DNA of 44,147 bases from an uncultured Bacteroidales bacterium. GTDB lineage: Bacteria > Bacteroidota > Bacteroidia > Bacteroidales > Muribaculaceae. The DNA is taken from the NCBI GenBank assembly GCA_902796035.1, contig CADBNR010000031.1:1-44147 (forward strand). The letters run 5' to 3'. Made by a program: the position numbers and the translations under genes. The notes under the pieces were generated by a model. That model was given only the letters and a program-made list of their open reading frames with translations, did no database searches and was not told the origin of the DNA. Positions 22,219 through 31,252 of this stretch are shown in pieces (within the stretch, counting starts at the first letter, position 1; the number at the start of each line of letters is the position of its first letter).

Positions 22219-25044
22219 TTGAAGAAGCTGTTGCTATATATCGCAGTGCTGACGGCCGTGGGTATAGGATACTCCCGGCAGTCTGGCAATGAATTGCCCG
22301 AGCGTATGCCGCGGGCCACAGACAGCGTCCCTTCGCCTTACGATTCTATACTCGGAGTGGAGGGGCTTAAGGCTCTTGAAACTCCTCTTGAATTCCCGTT
22401 CGACTCACTGCCCCCGGAGGACGGCATAATAAAGGATTCAGTTGCGCTGACGGATACTACCAAGGTACTGTTGGACACCACGCGCACGCGATTCTCGAAG
22501 ATAAACCGCGATGCTCCGGACATCAAGAGTCCGGTGACATTCAGCGCCAAGGACTCGTTAGTGATGTACAAGGGCAACGCCGCGCATCTGTATGGCGACG
22601 GCAACGTGGAGTACGAGGACTTCAAACTGAATTCAGCCGAGATACGCATGGACCTGGATTCCAGCACCGTGTACGCCAACGGCGTGCCCGACTCGGTGGG
22701 CGAGTTAGCCAATACCCCTATATTCAAGGACAAGAACGGCGAGTATGAATCGAAGACCATGAAGTATAACTTCAAGAGTCAGCGAGGCTACATCACCGGG
22801 GTCATCACCGAGCAGCAGGACGGCTACCTGACCGGCGGACGCGCCAAGCGTATGGACGACGGCGCCTTCTTTGTGGAGGACGGTAAATACACCACCTGCG
22901 AGGATCATGAGAATCCTCACTTCTATTTCCAGCTGACCAAGGCCAAGGTTCGCCCGCAGAAGGATGTGGTGACCGGACCGGGTTATATGGTGCTGATGGG
23001 CGTTCCGCTGCCATTGGCACTGCCGTTCGGCTACTTCCCGTTCAGCGAGAAATATTCGTCGGGCGTGCTGTTCCCATCGATCGGCGAGGACTACAACCGA
23101 GGCTTCTACCTGCGCGACGGCGGCTACTACTTCGCCATTAATGACAACGTGGACTTAGCTATCCGTGGCGAGATCTACACCAAAGGCTCGTGGGGACTTT
23201 CGGCATATTCCAACTATGTGAAGCGCTACAAATACCGAGGCACGTTCGACATTTCGTTCCTGCAGACCGTCACGGGCGACAAGGGAACGGCCGACTACCA
23301 GAAGATGCGCAACTTCCAGGTGATATGGAGCCACAGCCAGGACGCCAAGGCCAACCCGAACCTGTCGTTCTCGGCTTCGGTGAACTTCGCAACGTCAGGC
23401 TATAGCCGCAACGACCTGAATTCATACTACAACAGTTCGTTTACGGAGAACACCAAGTCGTCGACCGTCAACATGACATATCGCTTCCCCGGCACGAAAT
23501 GGAGCCTGTCGGCCACGGCCAACATAACGCAGCGCAGCCGGGACTCCACGCTGGCCGTGTCGTTCCCCAACCTGACCGTGACCATGTCGCAGTTAGCGCC
23601 GTTCAAGCGCAAGAAGTCCGTAGGCGGCGAGAAATGGTATGAGAAGATCAAGATGTCTTATTCCGGTCAGTTCCAGAACTCGCTGACCTCCGGTCAGGAC
23701 GAATTTTTCAAGAAAAACATCATCAAGGACTGGCGCAACGGCATGAAGCACTATGTGCCGATCTCGGCCACGTTCAATCTGTTCAAATATCTGCACATAT
23801 CGCCCAGCGTCACGCTGAACGACCGCATGTACACCAGCAAGATCAAGCGTCAGTGGGACACGCAGGCCTCGCGCGAGGTGCAGGACACGACATACGGATT
23901 TTACAACGTGTTCGACTTCAACGTGGGCATGAGTTTCGACACCAAGCTGTACGGATTCTGGAAGCCGATGAAGTTCCTTGGCGACAAGGTGCAGATGATA
24001 CGCCACGTCCTGACGCCTACCGTGAGCTTCAATTACGCGCCTGACTTCGGTTCCAAGGGATGGGGATACTACAATTACTACCTGATGACCGACCAGGCCG
24101 GCAACCAGACTCGCCGCGACTACTCGTACTTCAGCCACGGCATATTCGGCGTGCCGGGACGGGGCATGAACAGTGCCGTCACCGTGGCTCTGGCCAACAA
24201 CCTGGAAATGAAGGTGAAGTCCGACAAGGATTCCACCGGCTACAAGAAAGTGTCGCTGATAGAGAACCTTAGCCTGTCGCAGAGCTATAACTTCGCCGCC
24301 GACTCCCTGAAGCTGAGTCCGCTGCAGATGAGCGTGACGATGCGCCTGGTCAAGAACTTCAACCTGAATTTCAACACCACCTGGGATCCATACGTATATC
24401 GTCCGGACGCCAACGGGTCGGTGCGCCAGATCAATAAATTCCGCTGGAACGCCCATCAGGGATTCATGAAGCTGTCGTCGTTCTCCACCAGCTTCAGCTA
24501 CACTCTGAGCAACGACACGTTCAAGCGCAAGAAGGATACAGACAACGACAGTGACCGCGAGCCGGGCGAGGATGACGACGAGATAACGGAGGAGGACAGC
24601 TTCTCGGACATGGCCACGCGTAAACGGTCACGACAGAAGAGTCAGGTGGTGAACAACAGTGACAACGACGGCTACGAGAAATGGCAGTTCCCCTGGAGCC
24701 TGTCGCTGAACTATTCGGTAAGTTACGGCTACGGCGACTACGACTACAAGAAACTGGACTACAAGGGCCGGTGGATGCAGAATCTGTCAATCAGCGGCTC
24801 GGTGCGTCCCACCCCAAACTGGAACTTCTCGTTCTCGGCCAGCTACAACTTCGAGATGCATAAACTGGCATACATGAACTGTTCCATCAGCCGCGACATC
24901 CACTGCTTCACCATGTCGGCCAGCTTCGTGCCCGTCGGCCCCTACAAGTCGTACAACTTCCACATCGCCGTGAAGTCCAGCCTGCTGAAAGACCTTAAAT
25001 ACGACCAACGTTCGCAGTCGTCCAACGGAGTGCAGTGGTATTAA
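22219..25044 (+). CDS. lptD: LPS-assembly outer membrane protein LptD (Bacteroidetes type)
   Basis: A 941-residue outer-membrane protein that inserts lipopolysaccharide at the cell surface. The first in-frame start giving a signal peptide (MKKLLLYIAVLTAVGIGYS) is a TTG at 22219. The N-terminal periplasmic domain is OstA/LptA-like (about 100-210: YKGNAAHLYGDGNVEYEDFK, AKRMDDGAFFVEDGKYTTC), followed by the hallmark GPGYMVLMGVPLPLALPFGY and a barrel of about 650 residues. A very acidic insert (about 765-800, rich in Asp/Glu, with EPGEDDDEITEEDS) followed by a basic patch sits late in the barrel, probably an extracellular or periplasmic loop. It has its own promoter; typA follows under a separate one. 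Confidence 0.93.
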   Translation: MKKLLLYIAVLTAVGIGYSRQSGNELPERMPRATDSVPSPYDSILGVEGLKALETPLEFPFDSLPPEDGIIKDSVALTDTTKVLLDTTRTRFSKINRDAPDIKSPVTFSAKDSLVMYKGNAAHLYGDGNVEYEDFKLNSAEIRMDLDSSTVYANGVPDSVGELANTPIFKDKNGEYESKTMKYNFKSQRGYITGVITEQQDGYLTGGRAKRMDDGAFFVEDGKYTTCEDHENPHFYFQLTKAKVRPQKDVVTGPGYMVLMGVPLPLALPFGYFPFSEKYSSGVLFPSIGEDYNRGFYLRDGGYYFAINDNVDLAIRGEIYTKGSWGLSAYSNYVKRYKYRGTFDISFLQTVTGDKGTADYQKMRNFQVIWSHSQDAKANPNLSFSASVNFATSGYSRNDLNSYYNSSFTENTKSSTVNMTYRFPGTKWSLSATANITQRSRDSTLAVSFPNLTVTMSQLAPFKRKKSVGGEKWYEKIKMSYSGQFQNSLTSGQDEFFKKNIIKDWRNGMKHYVPISATFNLFKYLHISPSVTLNDRMYTSKIKRQWDTQASREVQDTTYGFYNVFDFNVGMSFDTKLYGFWKPMKFLGDKVQMIRHVLTPTVSFNYAPDFGSKGWGYYNYYLMTDQAGNQTRRDYSYFSHGIFGVPGRGMNSAVTVALANNLEMKVKSDKDSTGYKKVSLIENLSLSQSYNFAADSLKLSPLQMSVTMRLVKNFNLNFNTTWDPYVYRPDANGSVRQINKFRWNAHQGFMKLSSFSTSFSYTLSNDTFKRKKDTDNDSDREPGEDDDEITEEDSFSDMATRKRSRQKSQVVNNSDNDGYEKWQFPWSLSLNYSVSYGYGDYDYKKLDYKGRWMQNLSISGSVRPTPNWNFSFSASYNFEMHKLAYMNCSISRDIHCFTMSASFVPVGPYKSYNFHIAVKSSLLKDLKYDQRSQSSNGVQWY

Positions 25045-25048
25045 GTAT

Positions 25049-25079
25049 TTTGTGGGTTCGGTAATTTTTTGTAATTTTG
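25049..25079 (+). promoter_or_regulatory. typA promoter
   Basis: TTTG (25049-25052), a 19-base spacer and TAATTTTG (25072-25079), 26 bases before the ATG. Confidence 0.8.
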
Positions 25080-25105
25080 CGTGATTATTTCGAGATAAAA
25101 ATTAC

Positions 25106-26908
25106 ATGCAAGACATTCGCAACATCGCCATTATAGCCCATGTGGACCATGGCAAGACTACTTTGGTGGACAAAATGCTGCTGGCCGGACACTTGTTCCG
25201 CGACAACCAGAACACCGGAGAGCTGATACTTGACAACAACGACCTCGAGCGTGAAAGAGGTATAACGATTCTTTCCAAAAACGTGTCTATCAACTACAAG
25301 GGCACGAAAATCAATATAATCGACACTCCGGGACACGCCGACTTCGGCGGCGAGGTGGAGCGCGTGCTGAACATGGCCGACGGCTGTCTGCTGCTGGTGG
25401 ACGCGTTCGAGGGCCCGATGCCTCAGACACGTTTCGTGCTTCAGAAGGCCATCAAGATGGGACTGAAGCCCGTGGTGGTGGTAAACAAAGTTGACAAGCC
25501 CAACTGCCGTCCGTCGGAGGTGAACGAGATGGTGTTCGAACTGATGTTCAACCTGGACGCCACCGAGGATCAGCTTGAATTCCCCACCATCTACGGTTCG
25601 GCCAAGCAGAACTGGATGAGCACCGACTGGCAGAAACCTACCGAGGACATCACCGCGCTGCTGGACGCAATCATCAAATACATCCCCGCTCCCACTCAGA
25701 TAGAAGGCGATCCGCAGATGCTGATCACCAGTCTGGACTACAGCCAGTACGTGGGCCGTATCGCCGTGGGTCGCGTGCATCGCGGCACACTGCGCGAGGG
25801 GATGGAGATAGGATTGTGCAAGAAGGACGGCACAGTGACACGCCAGAAAATCAAGGAACTGCAGACATTCGAGGGAATGGGCCGCACCAAGACCGACCAT
25901 GTGGACAGCGGCGACATCTGCGCCATCGTGGGTCTGGACAACTTCGAGATCGGCGATACCATCACTCTCTACGACAAGCCGGAACCGCTGCCCCGCATCG
26001 CCATCGACGAGCCTACGATGTCTATGACATTCACCATCAATGACTCGCCCTTCTTCGGTAAGGACGGTAAGTATGTGACCTCACGCCACATACAGGAGCG
26101 TCTGGAGCGCGAGCTGGACAAGGACCTGGCGTTGCGAGTGCAGAAAGGGGACCGCGAGGATATGTGGACCGTATTCGGCCGCGGCGTGCTGCACCTGTCC
26201 ATCCTGATCGAGACCATGCGCCGAGAGGGATATGAGCTGCAGGTGGGACAGCCGCAGGTAATCATCAAGGAAATAGACGGCGTGAAGTGCGAGCCTGTGG
26301 AGTCGCTGAGCATCAACGTGCCCGAGGAATATTCGTCGAAGGTAATCGACCTGGTGACACGCCGCAAGGGCGACATCCTGTCAATGGAGACGCGCAACGA
26401 CCGCGTGGACATCGAGTTCGTGATACCGAGCCGCGGCATAATCGGACTGCGCAACAACGTGCTTACCGCCACTGCGGGCGAGGCAATCATGGCACACCGC
26501 TTCCTGGAGTTCCAGCCCTGGAAGGGCGACATAGAGCGCCGCACCAACGGTTCGCTGATAGCGCACGAGAGCGGAACGGCCTACGCTTACGCCATCGACA
26601 AGCTTCAGGACCGCGGACGCTTCTTTATCTTCCCGCAGGAGGAGGTCTACACCGGCCAGGTTGTGGGCGAGAACGCCAAGGACAACGACATCGTGGTGAA
26701 CGTGACCAAGTCGAAGAAGCTGACCAACATGCGTGCCAGCGGCGCCGACGACAAGGCAAAGATAGTTCCGCCGGTGGTATTCTCGCTTGAGGAGGCTCTG
26801 GAATATATCAAGGAGGACGAATATGTGGAGGTCACACCCCACCACATACGCCTGCGCAAGATACTGCTTGACGAGAACGACCGCAAGCGCGTGGCCCGTC
26901 AGAGCTGA
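25106..26908 (+). CDS. typA: Translational GTPase TypA/BipA
   Basis: A 600-residue ribosome-binding GTPase related to EF-G/LepA that acts in ribosome assembly and stress adaptation. The GTPase motifs are [10 protein letters not shown] (11-20), the switch region [27 protein letters not shown], and NKVDKPNCR. The beta-barrel domain II, an EF-G III/V-like part ([39 protein letters not shown]) and the TypA-specific C-terminus ([28 protein letters not shown]) follow. Length equals the family norm. The next gene starts 36 bp downstream and may be co-transcribed. Confidence 0.98.
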   Translation: MQDIRNIAIIAHVDHGKTTLVDKMLLAGHLFRDNQNTGELILDNNDLERERGITILSKNVSINYKGTKINIIDTPGHADFGGEVERVLNMADGCLLLVDAFEGPMPQTRFVLQKAIKMGLKPVVVVNKVDKPNCRPSEVNEMVFELMFNLDATEDQLEFPTIYGSAKQNWMSTDWQKPTEDITALLDAIIKYIPAPTQIEGDPQMLITSLDYSQYVGRIAVGRVHRGTLREGMEIGLCKKDGTVTRQKIKELQTFEGMGRTKTDHVDSGDICAIVGLDNFEIGDTITLYDKPEPLPRIAIDEPTMSMTFTINDSPFFGKDGKYVTSRHIQERLERELDKDLALRVQKGDREDMWTVFGRGVLHLSILIETMRREGYELQVGQPQVIIKEIDGVKCEPVESLSINVPEEYSSKVIDLVTRRKGDILSMETRNDRVDIEFVIPSRGIIGLRNNVLTATAGEAIMAHRFLEFQPWKGDIERRTNGSLIAHESGTAYAYAIDKLQDRGRFFIFPQEEVYTGQVVGENAKDNDIVVNVTKSKKLTNMRASGADDKAKIVPPVVFSLEEALEYIKEDEYVEVTPHHIRLRKILLDENDRKRVARQS

Positions 26909-26944
26909 CAGCCGGATCCGCGACACGGGTAACGAATCGATAAT

Positions 26945-27295
26945 ATGGGTTTGGGGAAACAGGAACGCCGAGGGATCGTGATATTAGTGTTTGTGACACT
27001 TGCCATCACGTCCCTCGGCTTCGTTATGCGCTATTGCGACCGGCCTGGTGATGAAGTGTCGCAGGTGCCGGTGCAGACTGTCATCTACCGCCCGGCAGCC
27101 GACGACGCCGCCGAAGAATACGGGCCGCGACATAATAAAAAGAAAAGGAAAAAGACTCACCGCAAGAAGTCCGGAGGCAAACGGACCAAACAGAGTGAGA
27201 TCGTGAAAGGGAGCGGGTCAAAAGCCGGGGCATCCGACGGACCTCGACGCGATTTCCTGCGGGATACCATTCCGGTGCCACGGGATTATCGATAG
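26945..27295 (+). CDS. Small membrane protein with polybasic tail, unknown function
   Basis: A 116-residue protein. One hydrophobic helix at about 11-28 (IVILVFVTLAITSLGFVM) is preceded by a short basic start. After a linker, residues of about 62-85 are extremely basic (RHNKKKRKKTHRKKSGGKR), and the end reads DTIPVPRDYR. The N-terminal pattern resembles small Bacteroidales proteins related to ComEA-like anchors, but no helix-hairpin-helix is present. The basic tail could touch RNA, DNA or acidic lipids. Function not assigned. Followed by a strong hairpin at 27395-27429. Confidence 0.75.
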   Translation: MGLGKQERRGIVILVFVTLAITSLGFVMRYCDRPGDEVSQVPVQTVIYRPAADDAAEEYGPRHNKKKRKKTHRKKSGGKRTKQSEIVKGSGSKAGASDGPRRDFLRDTIPVPRDYR

Positions 27296-27394
27296 GCGGA
27301 TGCTTATTTGCAATCGGAAGTAGGGATACGAGGACTAAGACGGTATGTAGCTTCGACTTCCGTCTCAGCACGGAGTAAGAGGGGAGGGAAAACT

Positions 27395-27429
27395 ACGGCG
27401 GTGTGTCATGAGGCATGACACACCGCCGT
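27395..27429. terminator. Bidirectional terminator hairpin
   Basis: A perfect 16-bp stem (27395-27410 with 27414-27429) and a three-base loop AGG sit between convergent genes. There is no long T-run on either side. Confidence 0.75.
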
Positions 27430-27451
27430 TATGTAGAGTGTTTCAGTTCTA

Positions 27452-27658
27452 TTAAACCAGCGCTACGACGATGTCCTCGTCGTTGGTAGTCAGGGTAATC
27501 TTGCCTTCGCGGCCCAGCCATCCGAGGGCGGCCATCAGTTCGTCTTTCTTCAGCTTAGTGGCTTTCTTCAGGCCTTTCAGTCCTAAGATTTTTGTGTCAG
27601 CCGACTCCAATGCTTTGTAAACCTCGCCGGCCCATGTGCCGATTGATTCGATATTCAT
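27452..27658 (-). CDS. Small winged helix-turn-helix protein (DUF2582-like)
   Basis: A 68-residue protein made of a single winged helix domain: NIESIGTWAGEVYKALE, KGLKKATKLKKDELMAALGW as the helix-turn-helix, and LGREGKITLTTNDEDIVVAL as the wing. It matches the small wHTH_10/DUF2582 family common in Bacteroidales. The family's DNA target is not known to me. Its promoter region contains two identical 12-bp palindromes spaced by 20 bp, which would suit an autoregulated repressor. Confidence 0.9.
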   Translation of the reverse strand: MNIESIGTWAGEVYKALESADTKILGLKGLKKATKLKKDELMAALGWLGREGKITLTTNDEDIVVALV

Positions 27659-27706
27659 TGCTTTTAAAATTTAGTGTGTTATTTCGTATATCGCTCTTTT
27701 TCACTG

Positions 27707-27737
27707 CAAAGTTCACTCTTTTTTAATTAAAATCAAA
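27707..27737 (-). promoter_or_regulatory. Promoter of the winged-helix gene
   Basis: On the minus strand, TTTG (27737-27734), a 19-base spacer and GAACTTTG (27714-27707, one mismatch to TAnnTTTG). The leader is about 45 bases. Confidence 0.55.
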
Positions 27738-27752
27738 ATTTTTTAATTAAAA
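27721..27752. promoter_or_regulatory. Pair of 12-bp palindromes around the -33 element
   Basis: TTTTAATTAAAA occurs at 27721-27732 (in the spacer between -33 and -7) and again at 27741-27752 (just upstream of -33), exactly 20 bp apart. Each is a perfect palindrome. They could be operator sites or simply an AT-rich UP-like element. Confidence 0.5.
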
Positions 27753-27850
27753 AGCGGTGTTTTCGCGGTAAAAAAGGTAAAAATCATCAATTTTAGATAG
27801 ATTTTCTTATTATTTTACAACTTCAGATGGGAGTTTGTTATAAAAAGTTG

Positions 27851-27858
27851 TAATTTTG
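27851..27858 (+). promoter_or_regulatory. -7 element of the rsgA promoter
   Basis: A perfect TAATTTTG. A TTTG lies at 27834-27837, but the spacing of 13 is too short, so the -33 element is weak or absent. Confidence 0.5.
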
Positions 27859-27903
27859 TTGTAACGGAACGCGTCTGATGTGAATGGCGCGACCAAAGAA
27901 AAG

Positions 27904-28881
27904 ATGTCGAAGAAGAAAGGACCAGAGAAAGAGACCGCGCTCCTGCGCAAAGGGGTGGTGGTGAGAAACACCGGCAGCAGCTATATGGTGAAGGAGGAGG
28001 ACGGCGCGGAGACTGCCTGCCGCGTGAAGGGCAATTTCCGCATCAAGGGAATCCGCACCACCAATCCCGTTGCCGTGGGAGACCATGTGCAGATACAGCA
28101 TGCGTCGGACGACGCCGACTATATAGTGGTGGTCGAGCCTCGCCGCAATTATATAATACGCCGCGCATCGAATCTGTCTAAGGAATCCCACATTCTCGCC
28201 GCCAACCTCGATACGGCATATCTCGTGGCGTCGTTGCGCGACCCATTGACGCCTACAACCTTCATCGACCGTTTCCTTGCAACCGCCGAGGCGTATGATG
28301 TCCCTGCAGCCCTGATACTGAACAAAAGCGACCTGTGGGACGAGGATGACCGCGAATACGGCGAGGCTGTGGCCGCACTGTATCGTCAGATCGGCTATCC
28401 GGTATACATAGTGTCGGCCAAGACCGGCGAAGGTCTGGATGCTCTCAAAGAGGCATTGAAGGGAAAGGTGTCGCTGTTCGCCGGTAATTCCGGAGTGGGG
28501 AAGTCGTCACTTATAAACGCCCTCGTGCCCGGCGCCGACCTGAAGACCGGCAGGATTTCGGACGTGCACCATACCGGAATGCACACCACCACATTCTCGG
28601 AGATGATTGACCTGCCCGGAGGTGGCGGAATCATAGACATTCCCGGCATACGCGGTTTCGGTACAATCGATTTTCAGCCGGCGGAGGTGTCACATTATTT
28701 CCCCGAGATATTCGAACACGGCAAGAACTGCCGGTACAGCGACTGCAAGCATATAGACGAACCGGGTTGCGCCGTAATCCCTGCCGTTGAGGACCATCTG
28801 ATATCCGAATCCCGATATGCATCCTATCTTTCGATAATGGACGAGATAAAGGACCCCACGAAATACCGCAAGCCTTTCTGA
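27904..28881 (+). CDS. rsgA: Ribosome small subunit-dependent GTPase RsgA
   Basis: A 325-residue circularly permuted GTPase that matures the 30S subunit. I start at the ATG at 27904; an in-frame GTG lies 24 bases upstream. An OB-fold comes first (GVVVRNTGSSYMVK). The GTPase motifs then appear in permuted order: NKSDLW (G4), SAKTG (G5), GNSGVGKSSLINAL (G1) and DIPGIRGFG (G3). The C-terminal zinc site is visible as Cys, Cys, His, Cys in CRYSDCKHIDEPGC. It meets tamL tail-to-tail with one base between stop codons. Confidence 0.97.
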   Translation: MSKKKGPEKETALLRKGVVVRNTGSSYMVKEEDGAETACRVKGNFRIKGIRTTNPVAVGDHVQIQHASDDADYIVVVEPRRNYIIRRASNLSKESHILAANLDTAYLVASLRDPLTPTTFIDRFLATAEAYDVPAALILNKSDLWDEDDREYGEAVAALYRQIGYPVYIVSAKTGEGLDALKEALKGKVSLFAGNSGVGKSSLINALVPGADLKTGRISDVHHTGMHTTTFSEMIDLPGGGGIIDIPGIRGFGTIDFQPAEVSHYFPEIFEHGKNCRYSDCKHIDEPGCAVIPAVEDHLISESRYASYLSIMDEIKDPTKYRKPF

Positions 28882-28882
28882 T

Positions 28883-31252
28883 TCAGAACGGGTATCCGAT
28901 AGCTAAGTGGAACGCGAAGGCGTTCTTGGGCTTGATGTTGAAGTACCCCGACATTCCTGTGTCATACGGGGCGTGGAGACCATAACCGAGGTCGCCGCGA
29001 ATCACCATCATGCCTATGTCCACGCGCAGGCCTACGCCTGTGCCGAGCGCAATGTCCTTACCGAAGTTTTTGGCCGTAAGCATGCCGCCCGGTCGCGCCG
29101 GATCGTTCTTGAACAGCCAGATGTTGCCGGCATCCACAAAGAGGGCGCCGTGCAGGATGCTGATGATGGGGAAACGGAACTCGGTGTTGACCTCGAACTT
29201 GAATGCACCCGTCTGGTCGAAGTATCCGTTGCGCAGCTCCTTCGGAGCGCGATAGCTGCCGGGTCCGAGCGAACGCACGGTCCATGCTCGCAGCGAGTTG
29301 GCGCCTCCTATATAGAATTGCTCGGAATACGGCACCTCCGATGAATTTCCGTATGCGTGCTCCGCACCTACCAGCAGACGGCTGACGAGCCAGAGGTCGT
29401 GGAACCGCGACAGGCGGCGTGAATAAACTAGCTGCGCCTGGGCCTTGACGAACTGCGAGAACGGCATTCCGAACAGTTCCTTGCGTCCCTTGACGCCGCA
29501 CGCGCGCCACAGACCCCAGAATATGTTGCCTCCCTCCATCACCGTCGTGGTGAAGTTGATGCCGTTGATACGCGCACGTTCCAGCCACTTGTCGAAGGTG
29601 TAGGTGTATTGCATCACGGGGATGAACTGGCTCTCGAACGACAGCCCGACCGCCGGATTCTCCTGCATGATGGAGTCGAACGTGTGGGTGGTCTTCAGCA
29701 GCTTGGAATATGTCAGCTTGAACGGGGTGAACGAATTCACCACGTTGCGCGAATGGTTCCAGTCGTAGGTGATGCCCAACTTGACTTCCGCGATGCGGAA
29801 ATAATGCGGGCGGTTCAGAAGGTCCCCGCTCAGCGTTATTGTGGTCCAGTTGAGGTCTCGTCTGGAGCGTTTCACGAACTTCGGGGCGAGCAGACGCGGG
29901 AATGCCAGCGAACCGGAGAGTCCGAGTTCGTACGAGTTCATGGCGTTGTTGCGCTTGCGGCCGGTCTCCCATTCGTAGCTGCCCGACAGCTGCACGTTCA
30001 GTTTCTCGGCGCCTCCGCACAGATTGTTGTGCGTGATGCCGAATATCAGTCCGGGACCGAGGTATGAGTTGGATTTAGAGGTTATGTTAGCCTGCAGTGT
30101 CGCCTCCATCGGACGGTCGAACTGGCAGGTTATGAGCACGTCGAGGCGCGGGTCATATTCCGATGTGTCGACCGGCAGCGCGCTGATGTTGATGTTGCCG
30201 AAGATGCCGAGTCTGGACAGACGAGTCTGCGTGCGGTTCATGTCGCGAACCGAGAACAGCTTGTTGTGCCTGAACGTGATGCATTCCGGCAGTAGCCCCT
30301 TGCGCAGCCTGGAGGGACGTTCCACGATTACTTCGCCACGGCTGGTCTGGAACGTATCCACGTTGTTGGTGCGTCGGTTGGAGCGCCGCTGTACCATGGT
30401 GGTGATTGAGCCTACGCGATATTGCAGAGCGGCCATACGGGGCATATTCTCCACAAGACTCAGTTTAAGCGCTATGCTGCCCGGATTGATCAGACTGTCG
30501 GCGAGGAATTCGATGTATTCGGGCCGGAAGTAGAACCAGCCACGGTTGCGCAGTATGTTTGTGATGCGCACACGTTCGGAGATGAGCGAATCGACGTTGA
30601 ACTGTTCGCCGACCTTAAGGTAGGCGCTTTTTCTGGCCACGGAGTCGATGTAATGCCCCAGGGTCCGCATCACATGGTCCTGACGGATGCGTCCCGCAGT
30701 GTCCTGGGTGAGATATATCAGCGAGTCGATCAGATACGGGCGGCCTAATTGCACGTCGTAGCGCAGGCCCGCAATCTTGTCGTTCTTCTTCTTGTACTGT
30801 ATCTCGTAGTCAGCGCGTCCGCTGAAGTATCCGCTGTTGTTCATAACGGTCTTGAGCATCTGGAGGCGTACGTCGGGACGCACGTCGGAGATTAGCACAG
30901 GGCGTTCGCCGAGCTTGTCGTAAATCCACTTTTTCAGGCCACGGCAGGAATCGCCCCAGGCGTTGTATATCCACAGGCCGTACGGGAAAGGGCTGCGTAT
31001 GTATGGCCGTAGGAAAGGTATGGGATTGTTGGGCTTGACATCCACGGCTTTGGTCAGGTCGCTCTTGACGCCCGCGGGCACCTTGTCGTCGCCTGCGGGC
31101 GTGATCTTGATCTTCATGCCGTTGTACAGCACTTCGTCCTCGCCCAGACGTTTGGTGGTGGAGCACGACACGAAGGCCGCGGCCATCACGGCCGTGACAA
31201 TAATGGTCAATATGTGTGTCAGCCTGTTCATATTGTGTGTCAGCCTATTCAT
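28883..31252 (-). CDS. tamL: TamL: outer membrane Omp85-family lipoprotein partner of TamB
   Basis: A 789-residue Omp85 protein. In Bacteroidetes TamA is replaced by a lipoprotein version, TamL, that works with TamB in outer-membrane biogenesis. The signal ends AAAFVSC with lipidated Cys, then STTKRLGEDEVLYNGMKI. POTRA-like repeats fill about 35-330, and the barrel follows, with FYIGGANSLRAWTVRSLGPG and the C-terminal AFHLAIGYPF. Two starts, 31252 and 31231, come from an in-frame duplication that reads MNRLTHN then MNRLTHI. The inner start gives a more ordinary signal length; the outer overlaps the tamB stop by 8 bp. The gene follows tamB in one operon. Confidence 0.93.
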   Translation of the reverse strand: MNRLTHNMNRLTHILTIIVTAVMAAAFVSCSTTKRLGEDEVLYNGMKIKITPAGDDKVPAGVKSDLTKAVDVKPNNPIPFLRPYIRSPFPYGLWIYNAWGDSCRGLKKWIYDKLGERPVLISDVRPDVRLQMLKTVMNNSGYFSGRADYEIQYKKKNDKIAGLRYDVQLGRPYLIDSLIYLTQDTAGRIRQDHVMRTLGHYIDSVARKSAYLKVGEQFNVDSLISERVRITNILRNRGWFYFRPEYIEFLADSLINPGSIALKLSLVENMPRMAALQYRVGSITTMVQRRSNRRTNNVDTFQTSRGEVIVERPSRLRKGLLPECITFRHNKLFSVRDMNRTQTRLSRLGIFGNINISALPVDTSEYDPRLDVLITCQFDRPMEATLQANITSKSNSYLGPGLIFGITHNNLCGGAEKLNVQLSGSYEWETGRKRNNAMNSYELGLSGSLAFPRLLAPKFVKRSRRDLNWTTITLSGDLLNRPHYFRIAEVKLGITYDWNHSRNVVNSFTPFKLTYSKLLKTTHTFDSIMQENPAVGLSFESQFIPVMQYTYTFDKWLERARINGINFTTTVMEGGNIFWGLWRACGVKGRKELFGMPFSQFVKAQAQLVYSRRLSRFHDLWLVSRLLVGAEHAYGNSSEVPYSEQFYIGGANSLRAWTVRSLGPGSYRAPKELRNGYFDQTGAFKFEVNTEFRFPIISILHGALFVDAGNIWLFKNDPARPGGMLTAKNFGKDIALGTGVGLRVDIGMMVIRGDLGYGLHAPYDTGMSGYFNIKPKNAFAFHLAIGYPF
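31211..31251. repeat. 21-bp duplication over the tamL start
   Basis: Two near-identical units (31211-31230 and 31231-31251) each carry GTGTGTCAGCCT and end in TTCA. Together they give tamL two in-frame start codons. Confidence 0.85.
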
